Shown: positions 52,473-62,964 of the stretch, piece by piece
How the letters are laid out: every line of letters starts with the position of its first letter
Numbering within the stretch: position 1 is the stretch's first letter
Origin: Myxococcales bacterium
GTDB taxonomy: Bacteria; Myxococcota_A; Polyangia; Nannocystales; Nannocystaceae
Assembly: GCA_020633315.1 (NCBI GenBank)
Contig: JACKDV010000013.1
Location: 124,001-188,000 of the forward strand
Direction: 5' to 3'
DNA length: 64,000 nucleotides
The notes under the pieces: model-generated
Told to the model about the DNA's origin: nothing
What the model saw: only the letters and a program-made list of their open reading frames with translations
Databases searched by the model: none
Translations under genes and position numbers: made by a program

Positions 52473-53158
52473 CGCAGGGCCTCCGCCTCGAACAGCCGCT
52501 CGTGCTCGTACCGCCCCGTGGGGCGCTCGCCGGCGAGCACCTCGGCGGGAGGCAGGGTGGCGTAGCGATACAGCCGGATCCGCACCCGAGTGGCCGCGGG
52601 GTGCTGTGCCGCGGCCTTGGCCGCCACCCAGCGCGCCGTCTGGTCGTAGTCGCGGCGCACGAAGCCTCGCGCGAAGCGACCGAGGAGCTTGCGGAAGCGG
52701 TTGTGCTCGAATTGCCTGCGGTTCCAGGCCGCCTGGTCGTCGTGCGGTCGATAGATGACCTGCCACCGCCCGTCGAGCTCCACGTCCACGTGCAGCTCGG
52801 CCGGGTGGCGCTGGGGGCTGGCGAACATCTGCCAGCCCTGTCGGCAGCCGGTGGTCTCGGCGTAGCGCTCGAAGGGCCACGCCAGCGGCCCGCGGAGCTC
52901 GAGGTAGGCCGAGCCCGCGTCCCACAGGGCCTGGGCCAGGCGCCGCTCGTCGGTGTCGATGCCCCAGCCGCGCAGGCGCGCGGCCATCGTCCGCAGGTCG
53001 TCCTTGGCGTTGGCCGTCTGCCAGCGAGACCGGTCGTGCACGGCCCCCGCGGTCGGCAGCGACAGCACCACCAGCGAGGCCACGTGCAGCGCGACGAGCA
53101 CGGCCCGCAGCTGGGGCCAGGCCGGGGGCCGGAGCGGACGCATTGCGAGGCGGACCAT
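52469..53158 (-). CDS. Partner of the HTTM protein, signal-anchored
   Basis: A 229-residue protein with an N-terminal membrane helix (AVLVALHVASLVVLSLPTAG) and an extracytoplasmic domain. The domain contains LRGWGIDTDERRLAQALWDA, CRQGWQMFASPQRHPAELHV and RRDYDQTARWVAAKAAAQHP. The mixed helix and strand pattern (WQMFASP, WQVIYRPHD, VRIRLYRY) is one I associate with partners of HTTM proteins. The family name is uncertain. The stop overlaps the HTTM start, so both are made together. ATG at 53143 is an alternative start. Confidence 0.8.
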   Translation of the reverse strand: MVRLAMRPLRPPAWPQLRAVLVALHVASLVVLSLPTAGAVHDRSRWQTANAKDDLRTMAARLRGWGIDTDERRLAQALWDAGSAYLELRGPLAWPFERYAETTGCRQGWQMFASPQRHPAELHVDVELDGRWQVIYRPHDDQAAWNRRQFEHNRFRKLLGRFARGFVRRDYDQTARWVAAKAAAQHPAATRVRIRLYRYATLPPAEVLAGERPTGRYEHERLFEAEALR

Positions 53159-53180
53159 ACCGCGCCCGCCGGGCCGTGGC

Positions 53181-53699
53181 TCAGTGCCGACTGCGGTTGC
53201 CGCTGACCAGGTCGTAGAGGCCGGCGCCGTCGATCAGCTCGCAGCGCACCCCGCCGAACGACAGCGCATCGCCGGGCCCGATCGCGGCGGGCTCACCGGG
53301 GACGAGGCGTCGGCCGTCGTGCCAGGTGCCGTTGGCCGAGCCATGGTCGATCAGGGTGAGGCGACCATCCGCGCGCAGCGAGAGGTGGGCGTGCAGCTTG
53401 GAGACGACCGCGAAGCGCAGCACGATGTCGCAGTTGGTGGCGCGACCGATGCTGATCCGATCGGGGTAGGGATTGCCCGGCCGCTTCATCACCTTGGTGG
53501 CCTGCCAGCACCTCCCCGAGGGGACGATGTGCGATTCGGGCAGCTCCGCCATGTCGGCCACCTGCAGGGTCTGATAGCCCAGGCCCTGCTCCTCGACGGT
53601 GGCCGGGGGCTTGAGCAGGTGATAGCCGGAGTGGTGGGAGATGAAGGTCTGACGGCCCAGGCGAAAAGCCGCCGGAATCAGCGTCTCGACTGCGCTCAC
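53181..53699 (-). CDS. FHA-domain protein
   Basis: A 172-residue protein starting with GTG. The first 60 residues (ETLIPAAFRLGRQTFISHHS) are a short family-specific head. Residues 85-165 are an FHA phosphothreonine-binding domain: ISIGRATNCDIVL for strands 3-4 with the conserved GR, VSKLHAHL (S..H), and the loop DHGSANGTWHDGRRL. All key residues are present. It would dock onto a phosphorylated protein, for example a Ser/Thr kinase substrate. It lies 22 bp upstream of the HTTM pair on the same strand, so it may belong to that operon. The frame is open to an ATG at 53762. Confidence 0.88.
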   Translation of the reverse strand: MSAVETLIPAAFRLGRQTFISHHSGYHLLKPPATVEEQGLGYQTLQVADMAELPESHIVPSGRCWQATKVMKRPGNPYPDRISIGRATNCDIVLRFAVVSKLHAHLSLRADGRLTLIDHGSANGTWHDGRRLVPGEPAAIGPGDALSFGGVRCELIDGAGLYDLVSGNRSRH

Positions 53700-53870
53700 T
53701 TGGTCTTCAGCGTAGCGGCCGAGCCTGGTTTGTCCATGAGTTGCTTTGGGATCCACGGGCACCGATCCAACACGCTCGGCCCACCGTGGTCCGTGGCGTT
53801 GGTTGCGCGGCCCGGCCGAGTTCGCCGGAATCTTCCGATGGACCCCCCGCGTACGCTATGCACGCTCCGC

Positions 53871-55676
53871 ATGCGCAGTGCTGCCGCGACGATCGGACTG
53901 GCGTGCCTGTTGGCCGCCTGCCACGAGCCCGAAGCCGAACGAGCCTCCACGCCCGCGCCGGCACCCGAGCCGGCCGAGCCCCCGGCCACGCCCGAGCCCA
54001 CGCCCGGCCACGCCACGGCCCCCGAGCGCGTGGCCGAGCCGCCGGCCGAGCCGGCCACGCCGGCCGAGCCCGCGCTCGCCCACATCGAGCCCGAGCTCAC
54101 CGTTCCCGAGGAGCCGCAGGCCCCCGAGGACTACGGCCTCATCAAGCCCTCCCAGCCCCCGCCCGCCCCCGAGGATCTGGTGGTGCATGCCCTGGCCGGT
54201 TACGAGGTGGTGGCGATCTACGACGAGCCCCGCATCGACTCGCCCAAGCTCGGCTACCTGCGCCTGGGCACCCGCGTGATGGTCACCAAGAAGGTCGGCA
54301 CCGACGGCTGCGCCAAGGGCTGGTACGGCCTGCCCTCGGGCGGCTTCGCCTGCGCGAGCAAGGGCCTGGTGGTCGACGCCAAGCGCGAGCCCTACCTGCA
54401 TCGTCCGCCCGCCGCGGCCAAGCTCGACGAGGCGATGCCCTACCAGTACGCCTACGTGAAGCGCTGGAACAGCCCCATGTGGTGGCGAGTGCCCACCCCC
54501 GAGGAAGAAGGGCGTGCCGACGAGCAGCGAGCGATCCGCGAGGCCGAGCGCGAGGGCAAGCCCCTGCCCAGCGAGACCAAGCCCGCCGAGACCAAGCCCG
54601 CCGAGCCCAAGCCGAGCGAGGCCAAGCCCGCCGAGCCCAAGCCGAGCGAGGGTGGCACCGATCTCTCCGCGCTGCCCTCGGTCGACGATCCGCCGAAGGC
54701 CGAGGCCCCCAAGGCCGAGCCCGCGGCCGCCGAGCCCAAGGCCGAGCCCACCCCCAAGGCCGAGCCCACCGTGGTGGCCGGGGCCGAGACCCCTGCCGTC
54801 GCCGAGCCCGAGCCGCCCAAGCTGCCGCTCAGCCCCGAGACCCCGTGGCTCGAGAAGGGCTTCTTCATCAGCCTCGGCGAGAAGATCACCGAGGAGGGCC
54901 GCAGCTACTGGTACACCTCGCGCGGCGCCTACGTGCCCGCGGACGCGGCCTACACCTACGACGCCAAGGACTTCCACGGCGTGGAGCTGGGGCCGGACGC
55001 CAGCTTCCCCTTCGGCTACGCGATGGTGGAGGAGGCCAAGGTCTACGAGCTCGACGAGGAGGGCACGCCCAAGCCCACCGGCGACTCGCTGCCGCGGCGC
55101 ACCTTCGTCGACCTCGAGGAGGAGCTCGAGATCGCCGGCAAGGAGTACATGACCACCACCGACGGCCGGCTGCTGCGCAAGAAGGACCTGCGCCTGGCCG
55201 AGCCGCAGCCGATGCCCGAGGGCGTCGAGCCCTGGGAGCGCTGGATCGACGTGAGCCTGCCCAAGCAGATGCTGGTGGCCTACGAGGGCAGCCGCCCCGT
55301 GTACACCACCCTGGTGTCCACCGGGCGCAAGGGCACCAAGGAGGAGCCCTTCGACACCCCGCCCGGGCGCTACCGCATCCGCAGCAAGCACGTGTCCTCC
55401 ACCATGGACGGCGACACGGCCTCGGACGGCAACTACTCGATCCAGGACGTCCCGTGGGCGATGTTCTTCGAGGGTAGCTACGCCCTGCACGGCGCCTTCT
55501 GGCACAACGGCTTCGGCCGGGTGCGCAGCCACGGCTGCGTGAACCTGGGGCCCAGCGACGCGCGCTGGCTGTTCATGTGGACCACGCCGTTCTTGCCCGA
55601 GGGCTGGCACGGGGTGCACGCCCACGACGGCAGCCCGGGCACCACGGTGATCATCCGCGGCGAGCCGGAGTCGTAG
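53871..55676 (+). CDS. L,D-transpeptidase lipoprotein with YkuD domain
   Basis: A 601-residue envelope enzyme. The signal AAATIGLACLLAAC gives a lipidated Cys. A Glu/Pro/Ala linker leads to an SH3-like domain (GYEVVAIYDEPRIDSPKLGY to GGFACASKGLVVD). A second linker of KPAEPKPSE repeats follows, then a central domain (PWLEKGFFISLGEKITEEGR). The C-terminal YkuD L,D-transpeptidase domain is WIDVSLPKQMLVAYEGSRPV with the catalytic HGAFWHNGFG and SHGCVNL (His and Cys at about 539 and 556). It should form 3-3 cross-links or attach proteins to peptidoglycan. ATG at 53838 is an alternative start with a better ribosome site. The FHA gene is divergent. Confidence 0.92.
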   Translation: MRSAAATIGLACLLAACHEPEAERASTPAPAPEPAEPPATPEPTPGHATAPERVAEPPAEPATPAEPALAHIEPELTVPEEPQAPEDYGLIKPSQPPPAPEDLVVHALAGYEVVAIYDEPRIDSPKLGYLRLGTRVMVTKKVGTDGCAKGWYGLPSGGFACASKGLVVDAKREPYLHRPPAAAKLDEAMPYQYAYVKRWNSPMWWRVPTPEEEGRADEQRAIREAEREGKPLPSETKPAETKPAEPKPSEAKPAEPKPSEGGTDLSALPSVDDPPKAEAPKAEPAAAEPKAEPTPKAEPTVVAGAETPAVAEPEPPKLPLSPETPWLEKGFFISLGEKITEEGRSYWYTSRGAYVPADAAYTYDAKDFHGVELGPDASFPFGYAMVEEAKVYELDEEGTPKPTGDSLPRRTFVDLEEELEIAGKEYMTTTDGRLLRKKDLRLAEPQPMPEGVEPWERWIDVSLPKQMLVAYEGSRPVYTTLVSTGRKGTKEEPFDTPPGRYRIRSKHVSSTMDGDTASDGNYSIQDVPWAMFFEGSYALHGAFWHNGFGRVRSHGCVNLGPSDARWLFMWTTPFLPEGWHGVHAHDGSPGTTVIIRGEPES

Positions 55677-55698
55677 GCGGCTGCTACCCTGGTCGCGC

Positions 55699-56511
55699 AT
55701 GGGCGTGCGATCGCGGTGGCTGGGCTCGATCCTGTGGCTCCTCGCGTGTGACGACGGGGGCAGCTCGGCGCCGACGCAGACTCCGGCGAGCGCCGAGGCG
55801 ACCAAGGCCGAGACGCCCGCGGAGGGCGAGGCCGAGGCCTCCCGCCCGGGGGGCCTCGCGGCCGAGGTCGCGGCCCAGGTGGATCGAGCGCGCGCGGGCG
55901 AGACCTCGCCGTCTCCGCCCGAGCCCCAGCCCAAGCCCGAGGAGGAGGGGCCGACCCTCGCCGAGGTGCTCGCCGGGGCCGACCCTCCGCCGGAGGCCAG
56001 GACGCGACCACGAGGCCTGCTGGCGCCCACCCCCGAGGAATTCGAGGCCTGGGACCGCAAGGATCCCGCGGCCGAGACCGCGCTCTACGAGTGGGACGAG
56101 GAGCACCTCGACCCGATGCTCGAGCATGCGACCGACCTGCAGTGCTTTCGCCACCGCATGGTGGCCGCAGGTGCCGGCCTCCTCGACGGCAGCCTCCCCC
56201 CGAGCGAGTGGGCCGAGTCCAAGCGCGAGCAGGTGCGGGCGCTCGAGACCTGGCTGACCGAGCTGCTCACCGACGACCCGCGGATCATCGAGCGCTCCAA
56301 GCTCGTCGGCAACTTCCTCGAGGCCCACGAGCTCGTCCTGTCGGCGTACCCCAAGGCCTTCGACGACGGCGGCGGCGTGGCGCTGGACAAGGCCGAGGCC
56401 CACTGGATGGTCGTGCAGGCCAAGATGCGCAAGTACGTGGAGAAGCTCGGCGGCCGCTACCCCGAGGCGAGCGCGGCCGACTGCGAGCGTCGCGAGGCCG
56501 CGGCGCGATAG
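55699..56511 (+). CDS. Lipoprotein, hypothetical
   Basis: A 270-residue lipoprotein. The signal is RSRWLGSILWLLAC (Cys17), with an acidic Ala/Pro linker of about 85 residues. The C-terminal domain is helical: EEFEAWDRKDPAAETALYEW, SEWAESKREQVRALETWLTE, DKAEAHWMVVQAKMRKYVEK. The pattern looks like a helical bundle. No family recognised. It follows the L,D-transpeptidase by 22 bp and is probably in its operon, so a role in the cell wall is inferred. Confidence 0.78.
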   Translation: MGVRSRWLGSILWLLACDDGGSSAPTQTPASAEATKAETPAEGEAEASRPGGLAAEVAAQVDRARAGETSPSPPEPQPKPEEEGPTLAEVLAGADPPPEARTRPRGLLAPTPEEFEAWDRKDPAAETALYEWDEEHLDPMLEHATDLQCFRHRMVAAGAGLLDGSLPPSEWAESKREQVRALETWLTELLTDDPRIIERSKLVGNFLEAHELVLSAYPKAFDDGGGVALDKAEAHWMVVQAKMRKYVEKLGGRYPEASAADCERREAAAR

Positions 56512-56518
56512 CGGGCGA

Positions 56519-56944
56519 TCAGCACTCCACGCGCGCCAGCGCCGGCCCGGAGCCGTCGTTGCCGCAGTACCACACATCACCCTCGGCATCGCAGCAGCCG
56601 GGGCCCTCGACGTCGCCGCACTCGGCCCCCACCTCCAGGGTGGCCATCGCCGGGCAATCGAAGGGGAAGGTGCCGTCGGGATCGACCCCGTCGCCGCCGC
56701 ACACGTAGCCGGAGGGCACCTGGTCGTCGCCGGTGGGGCCCCAGCCGCAGGCACCGCCTCCCGCGGAGGTCGAGGCCCCGTCGGCCGTGGCTTCGGCGCT
56801 GGTGGAGCTGGCGGTGCCGCTGCCGCTGCCGCTGCTGGTCGCGGCCCCGGAGTCCCCCGCGGAGTCGTCGTCGCTCGTATCGAGGATGCAGGCCGGGGCG
56901 AGCAGCAGCCCGGCCAGGGCAAGGAAGGTCAGTCGCTCGCGCAT
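56519..56944 (-). CDS. Small Cys-containing lipoprotein
   Basis: A 141-residue lipoprotein. The signal LTFLALAGLLLAPAC gives Cys19. A Ser/Gly/Thr/Ala linker follows, then a compact domain with eight Cys (ACGWGPTGDDQ; GYVCGGDGVDPDGTFPFDC; AECGDVEGPGCCDAEGDVWY). GGGGAGAG upstream of the ATG is a good ribosome site. It converges on the 55699-56511 lipoprotein, with only 7 bp between the stops. Myxobacteria encode many such domains; function unknown. Confidence 0.78.
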   Translation of the reverse strand: MRERLTFLALAGLLLAPACILDTSDDDSAGDSGAATSSGSGSGTASSTSAEATADGASTSAGGGACGWGPTGDDQVPSGYVCGGDGVDPDGTFPFDCPAMATLEVGAECGDVEGPGCCDAEGDVWYCGNDGSGPALARVEC

Positions 56945-57042
56945 GTCCACGCTCTCCCCACGGTAGGACGAAAGGGGCCTCGGTGCCATGGGTCCAACGA
57001 GGGGCGGCCGCCGAGGCGGGCGGGTGGTATAGCTAGCGCGCC

Positions 57043-57735
57043 GTGGCGCGCGACCGCATCGAGCTCGAGGGCCTGAGCGTCTCCTGCGTGCTCGGGGTGC
57101 ACCCCCACGAGCGCGACGTCGAGCAGCCGGTCCGCGTGGACCTGAGCATGGGCCTCGACCTGGTGCCCGCGGGCCGCAGCGCCAGCATCGGCGACACCAT
57201 CGACTACGACCGCGCCGCCTCCAAGGTGGCGGCCCTGCTCCGCTTTCGTCGCTACCGCCTGCTCGAGAACGCGGCGCACGAGCTGGCTGCGATGCTCTTC
57301 GGCGTCTACCCTGGGCTGGACGAGCTCGACCTGCGCCTGGCCAAGCCCGCCGCGCTCACCGGTCGCGCCCAGGCGGCCGCGATCCACATCCACCGCACCC
57401 GCGCGGACTTCCCCGTCCGGCGCGAGCGCACGCGCTTCGGCGAGGTGGCGATCCTGCTCGAGTCCCGCGAGGCAGGGCTCTACCTGCTGCACGTGGCGCC
57501 CGGCCACGAGATCCCCCGCCACCACCACCAGGTGATGCGCGAGCTCGAGTGGCTGGTGGGCGGCGAGCTCTCCCGCGGCGGCAAGCCCGTCCCGCTCGCC
57601 ACCCCGGTGGCCTGGGAGCACGGCCAGGCCCACGACTACCGCAACGACGGCCGCGAGGTCGCGACGCTCTTGTGCTGCGACGTGCCGCCCTTCATTCCCG
57701 AGGACGAGATCGTGCTGGAGGACGCGAGGCGATGA
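57043..57735 (+). CDS. Dihydroneopterin aldolase (FolB) fused to a cupin domain
   Basis: A 230-residue two-domain protein starting with GTG. Residues 1-118 are FolB-like: IELEGLSVSCVLGVHPHERD with the Glu of HERxxxQ, TIDYDRAASKVAALL, and LRLAKPAAL with the conserved Lys. FolB converts dihydroneopterin to 6-hydroxymethyl-dihydropterin for folate. Residues 130-230 are a cupin: GLYLLHVAPGHEIPRHHHQV with a His cluster, then LEWLVGGELSRGGKPV and VAWEHGQAHDYRNDG. The metal-binding His are present. FolB-cupin fusions are unusual. The gene overlaps the SDR gene by ATGA. The cupin might sense a pterin or modify the aldolase product; that is inference. Confidence 0.86.
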   Translation: MARDRIELEGLSVSCVLGVHPHERDVEQPVRVDLSMGLDLVPAGRSASIGDTIDYDRAASKVAALLRFRRYRLLENAAHELAAMLFGVYPGLDELDLRLAKPAALTGRAQAAAIHIHRTRADFPVRRERTRFGEVAILLESREAGLYLLHVAPGHEIPRHHHQVMRELEWLVGGELSRGGKPVPLATPVAWEHGQAHDYRNDGREVATLLCCDVPPFIPEDEIVLEDARR

Positions 57736-58463
57736 GCGCTCCGGTGCTGGTGACGGGGGCCTCGCGCGGCATCGGTCGCGCGGTGAGCCGATTGCTGGTG
57801 CAGCTCGGCACCGAGGTGGTGGGCATCTACCGCACGCGCAGCGACGCGGCGAGCTCGCTGGGCCGCGAGCTCGGCCCGCGCCTGCGCATGCTGCAGGCCG
57901 ACCTCGCCGAGCCCGAGGTGCTCGAGGCCGTGGTCATGGACCTCATCGTGGGCATCGACGAGCTCAGCGGCGTGGTGTTGAGCGCCGGCGTCAGCCACCG
58001 CGGCTCGCTCGACGCGGTGGTCAAGGACCGCGACCCGCTGGTGGAGCAGCTGCGGATCAACCTCGAGTCGCCCCTGCGGCTGCTGCGAGCGCTGCTGCAG
58101 GAGGGCGCGCTGGCCGAGGGCGCCTCGGTGGTGATGATCGGCTCCAACCTCGGCCACCGCGGCCTCGAGGGGCAGACCGCCTACAGCGCGGCCAAGGCCG
58201 GGCTCGAGGGTGCCGTGCGCAGCCTCGCCCACGAGCTGGGTCCCCGCGGGATTCGAATCAACGCGGTCTCGCCGGGCCTGCTGCGCACCGACATGACGGC
58301 CGAGCTCGGCGAGGCCGGCTACGAAGCCTACGCCCGCGAGGTGCCCCTGGGTCGCGTGGGCGAGCCGATGGACGTGGCGCCGCTGGTGGCCTTCCTGCTC
58401 GACGCGGGCGCCAGCTACATCACCGGTCAGGTGATCGACGTCGACGGCGGCTGGCGAGCCTGA
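57732..58463 (+). CDS. Short-chain dehydrogenase/reductase coupled to FolB-cupin
   Basis: A 243-residue classical SDR. The cofactor loop is TGASRGIG (8-15) and the NNAG-equivalent is VLSAGVS. The catalytic Ser lies in VMIGSNLGHRG and the Tyr-Lys pair in AYSAAKAG. The C-terminal motif GYEAYAREVPLGRVGEPMDV to GQVIDVDGGW is typical of FabG-type reductases. An Arg in IYRTRSD after the second strand suggests NADPH. It overlaps the FolB-cupin start-to-stop, so a pteridine or dihydromonapterin reductase role is plausible, but a 3-oxoacyl-ACP reductase cannot be excluded. Confidence 0.9.
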   Translation: MSAPVLVTGASRGIGRAVSRLLVQLGTEVVGIYRTRSDAASSLGRELGPRLRMLQADLAEPEVLEAVVMDLIVGIDELSGVVLSAGVSHRGSLDAVVKDRDPLVEQLRINLESPLRLLRALLQEGALAEGASVVMIGSNLGHRGLEGQTAYSAAKAGLEGAVRSLAHELGPRGIRINAVSPGLLRTDMTAELGEAGYEAYAREVPLGRVGEPMDVAPLVAFLLDAGASYITGQVIDVDGGWRA

Positions 58464-58490
58464 GCCACGCGCTCCGCCCCTGCCTCGAGC

Positions 58491-59120
58491 TCAGCCCCAG
58501 CCCGCGCCCGAGTAGCGGATCCCCGCCAGCTCGGCCACGTCGCGCTTCCAGCTGCACAGATCGTCGGCGCACATCCGCCGCAGGTGATCGTGCCCGCAGG
58601 CCCGCACCATCACCTTCATCAGCTCCACCGTCGCGGTGAGGTAGTTGGTGAGCTGTCTCGCCGAGCGCTGCACGTCGAGGCGAGCGCGCAGCTGCGGGCG
58701 CTGGGTGGCGATGCCCACCGGGCAGTTGTTGGTGTGGCACGCCCGCATGCCCAGGCAGCCGATCGCCTGCGCAGCGCCGTTGGAGATCGCGATCGCATCG
58801 GCCCCCAGGGCCAGCGCCTTGACGAAGTCGGCCTCGGTGCGCAGGCCCCCCGTGATCACCAGGGTCACGTCGCCCATGCCCCGGCGATCGAGGTGACGGC
58901 GCGCGCGGGCCAGCGCCGCGATGGTGGGCACCGAGATGTCGTCCTTGAACAGGTCGGGCGCGGCCCCGGTGGCGCCGCCGCGGCCGTCGAGGATCACGTA
59001 GTCGGCTCCCGCCGCGAGCGCGAAGTCGAGGTCGTCCTCGATGTGCTGGGCCGAGAGCTTGACGCCGATGGGGATGCCCCCGCGATCGAGGAGATCGTCG
59101 ACTGGACTCGAACGCCTCAC
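58491..59120 (-). pseudogene. Truncated glutamate synthase-related protein (C-terminal FMN-binding half)
   Basis: About 209 residues matching only the C-terminal half of FMN-binding glutamate synthase-family proteins (normally about 500 residues). Present are GIPIGVKLSAQHIEDDLDFA, ADYVILDGRGGATGAAP, VTLVITGGLRTEADFVKALA and the Cys motif CHTNNCPVGIATQRPQLR. The first half of the TIM barrel is missing. The matching sequence begins right at a GTG that overlaps the TGA of the MBL hydrolase gene (GTGA). The fragment could thus still be translated, but it lacks half the barrel. It is either a decaying deletion product or a shortened new protein. Confidence 0.75.
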
Positions 59121-59773
59121 CCGCGCGCGGGCAAGCCCTTGTAGGCGCGGAAGGTCTCCACCGTGTCGGCGAGCAGCGCCGGGTTGTTGGCGAATTCCCA
59201 GGCCAGGCTGCTGGTGGGCGTCTGGCCGTAGTCGTGCCCCGGGTACACGCGGGTCTGCTCGGGCAGCGAGCCCAGCCGGCGCTGCAGGCTGTCCACCATG
59301 GCGGCGGGATCCGAGCCCGAGTACGACACGCCTCCGCACGAGCCCACGAACAGCACGTCGCCGGTGATCACGGCGGCCGGCTCGGGCACGAACCAGCACA
59401 CGCAGCCCGGCGTGTGACCGGGGGTGTAGAGCGCCCGCAGCTCGCCGTCGCCGATGCGGATCACCTCGTCGTCGGCCACCGCCTCCACCCGCGGCGCGAG
59501 GCGGCGGGCCACCTCCACCTCCACGGGATGGCAGCGCACCACGGCCCCGGTGGCCAGCGCCGCCTCGTCGAGGCCGGCCACGTGATCGTCATGGGTGTGG
59601 GTCAGCAGGATCGTGGTGATCGTCCAGCCCCGCTGCTCGGCCACGTGCAGCAGGCGGTCGACCTCGAAGGCAGGATCGACCAGCGCGGCCTGGCCGGTGC
59701 GGGAGCAGCCGATGACCTCGCAGAGGTTCTGCAGCAGGCCGACCTCGAGCTGGACGATCTCCAGGGCAGACAC
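59117..59773 (-). CDS. MBL-fold metallo-hydrolase (glyoxalase II/persulfide dioxygenase-like)
   Basis: A 218-residue metal hydrolase. The metal motif THTHDDHVAGLDE is intact, with further ligands in YTPGHTPGCVCWF, ITGDVLFVGSCGG and the late YPGHDYG. Size and the phrase NLCEVIGCSRTGQAALVDPA fit the glyoxalase II/ETHE1-like group, which hydrolyses thioesters or oxidises persulfides. It is in the minus-strand polyhydroxyalkanoate operon, 52 bp past phaC. A thioesterase-like role in acyl-CoA handling fits but is not proven. The stop overlaps the truncated downstream frame. Confidence 0.9.
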   Translation of the reverse strand: MSALEIVQLEVGLLQNLCEVIGCSRTGQAALVDPAFEVDRLLHVAEQRGWTITTILLTHTHDDHVAGLDEAALATGAVVRCHPVEVEVARRLAPRVEAVADDEVIRIGDGELRALYTPGHTPGCVCWFVPEPAAVITGDVLFVGSCGGVSYSGSDPAAMVDSLQRRLGSLPEQTRVYPGHDYGQTPTSSLAWEFANNPALLADTVETFRAYKGLPARG

Positions 59774-59825
59774 GGGCGAAGCTCAGCACGGGCGGCCCCC
59801 CTGGGGCAACCATGGGCGCGCCCGC

Positions 59826-60856
59826 CTACTCGAGCGGCTCCGCCCCCACCTCGCGCTCGGCCCACCACTGCGAGATCCGGGGCCACAGCCCGGAGGCGGC
59901 CTTGCGCGAGACCACCGCGCCCACGTGACCGCCGGGCAGCGTCCAGCACTCGTGGTCCTCGCTGCCCACCCACTGGTCGAGCACGGCCGCGCTGTCGCAG
60001 GGCACGATGTGGTCGTGGGTGAAGGCGATGGTGAGCACGGGCCGCTCGATGTCCTCGAGCCGCACCGGACGCCCCGCGAGGGTCATGGTGCCGGCGGCCA
60101 GCTCGTCGTCGCGGTACAGCGCCTGGATGTAGCGGCGGTAGGCCTCGCCGGGGAAGCTGACGTTGTCGTTGCCCCAGCGCTCGATGGCGAGGAAGCCGTC
60201 GAGGAACTCGTCGTCCCAGGCGCGGTCGAGCAACCCCGCCACCTTGCTCAGGGTGAGGGTGGGACGCAGCATGTGGAAGGCGGCCTGCATCAGCGGCCAC
60301 GGCACGTTGCCGGTGCCCTCCACCAGGGCGTCCACGTCGAAGCTCTTGGTGCGGGTCCAGCGGGACAGCAGGCCGTCGTCGGCGAAGCGAATGGGCGCGG
60401 CCAGGGCGAGCAGCGAGGCCACCCGCTGCGGGTGCACGGCGGCGTGGATGGTGGTCAGGGTGCCGCCCAGGCAGTAGCCCAGCAGGTGGGCCCTGGGCTG
60501 GCCGCTGGTGCGCGTGGCCACCCGCAGGGCCCGGCCGATGGTGCGATCGCAGATCTCGTCGAAGTCGACGTAGCGATCCTCGTCGGTGGGCGTGCCCCAG
60601 TCGATGATGTACACGTCGTGCCCCTGCGCGACCATGTGCTCCACGAAGCTCTTGCCCGGCATCAGATCGAGCACGTAGTGGCGGTTGATGAGCGAGGGCA
60701 CCAGCAGCACCGGGGTGCGGTACGCCAGGCCCTCGGGGCGCATGCGATAGCGCAGCAGGGTCCACTTGTTCTCGCGGTGCACCACGTCGGCGGGGGTCTG
60801 GCCCACCGCGGGCGTCGGGCGACCGGAGCGACGCAGCAGGTTGAGCACGCTGCGGA

Positions 60857-60860
<4 letters not shown>
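59826..60860 (-). CDS. phaC: Polyhydroxyalkanoate synthase subunit PhaC (class III-like)
   Basis: A 344-residue alpha/beta-hydrolase-fold polymerase that joins 3-hydroxyacyl-CoA into polyester granules. The lipase-like box has Cys: LLGYCLGGTL with C130 as nucleophile. The Asp is D283 in FTHDHIVPC and the His is H312 in PGGHVGAVVS. The size and the N-terminal LLVPSLINRHYVLDLMPGKS fit class III or IV synthases, which need a PhaE or PhaR partner. A PhaE/PhaR-like gene lies at 62603-62929. The start overlaps the acyl-CoA ligase stop by ATGA. Confidence 0.93.
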
Positions 60861-62566
<1,706 letters not shown>

Positions 62567-62602
62567 GGGTCGGGCTCCGGGCAGCGGGTGGTGGGGCGAG
62601 GC

Positions 62603-62929
62603 CTAGGCGGCGTGCTCGTGGTCGTGCGCGCGCACGCGGGCGAGCTCCTCGCGGGTGTCCTCGAGCTGCTCCTCGAGATCGAGCAGGCGGCTCTCGAGCT
62701 TGTTGAGGGCGTGCAGGGCTCGCTCCTGGTCGCGCTTGGTGGGCAGGCCCAGGCTCCCCCACCACGCGGCGGTGGTCTTGTCGGCCAGGGCCTTCACCCG
62801 CATGGCCGCGCTCAGCCACGCTCCGGCGGGCTCGAGCAGCAGCGGGCTCTTCATCCACTGCTCGATGAAGTGGGCGGTCGTGCCCTCCCACTGGTCGAAG
62901 GCACGCTTCCACTGCTTCCAAGGGGACAT
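62603..62929 (-). CDS. PhaE/PhaR-like polyhydroxyalkanoate synthase subunit or phasin-like protein
   Basis: A 108-residue helical protein. The N-terminus SPWKQWKRAFDQWEGTTAHF and the middle ADKTTAAWWGSLGLPTKRDQ resemble the small partner subunit of class III/IV PHA synthases. The C-terminal coiled coil is LNKLESRLLDLEEQLEDTRE, ending in a His-rich tail. An excellent ribosome site (CAGGAGAG) precedes the ATG at 62929. Short length and divergent sequence leave a phasin role possible. Its place upstream of the ligase and phaC supports the synthase partner call. Confidence 0.75.
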   Translation of the reverse strand: MSPWKQWKRAFDQWEGTTAHFIEQWMKSPLLLEPAGAWLSAAMRVKALADKTTAAWWGSLGLPTKRDQERALHALNKLESRLLDLEEQLEDTREELARVRAHDHEHAA

Positions 62930-62964
62930 CGTCTCGCTCTCCTGTCGGTCGTCGATCGGGGGTG

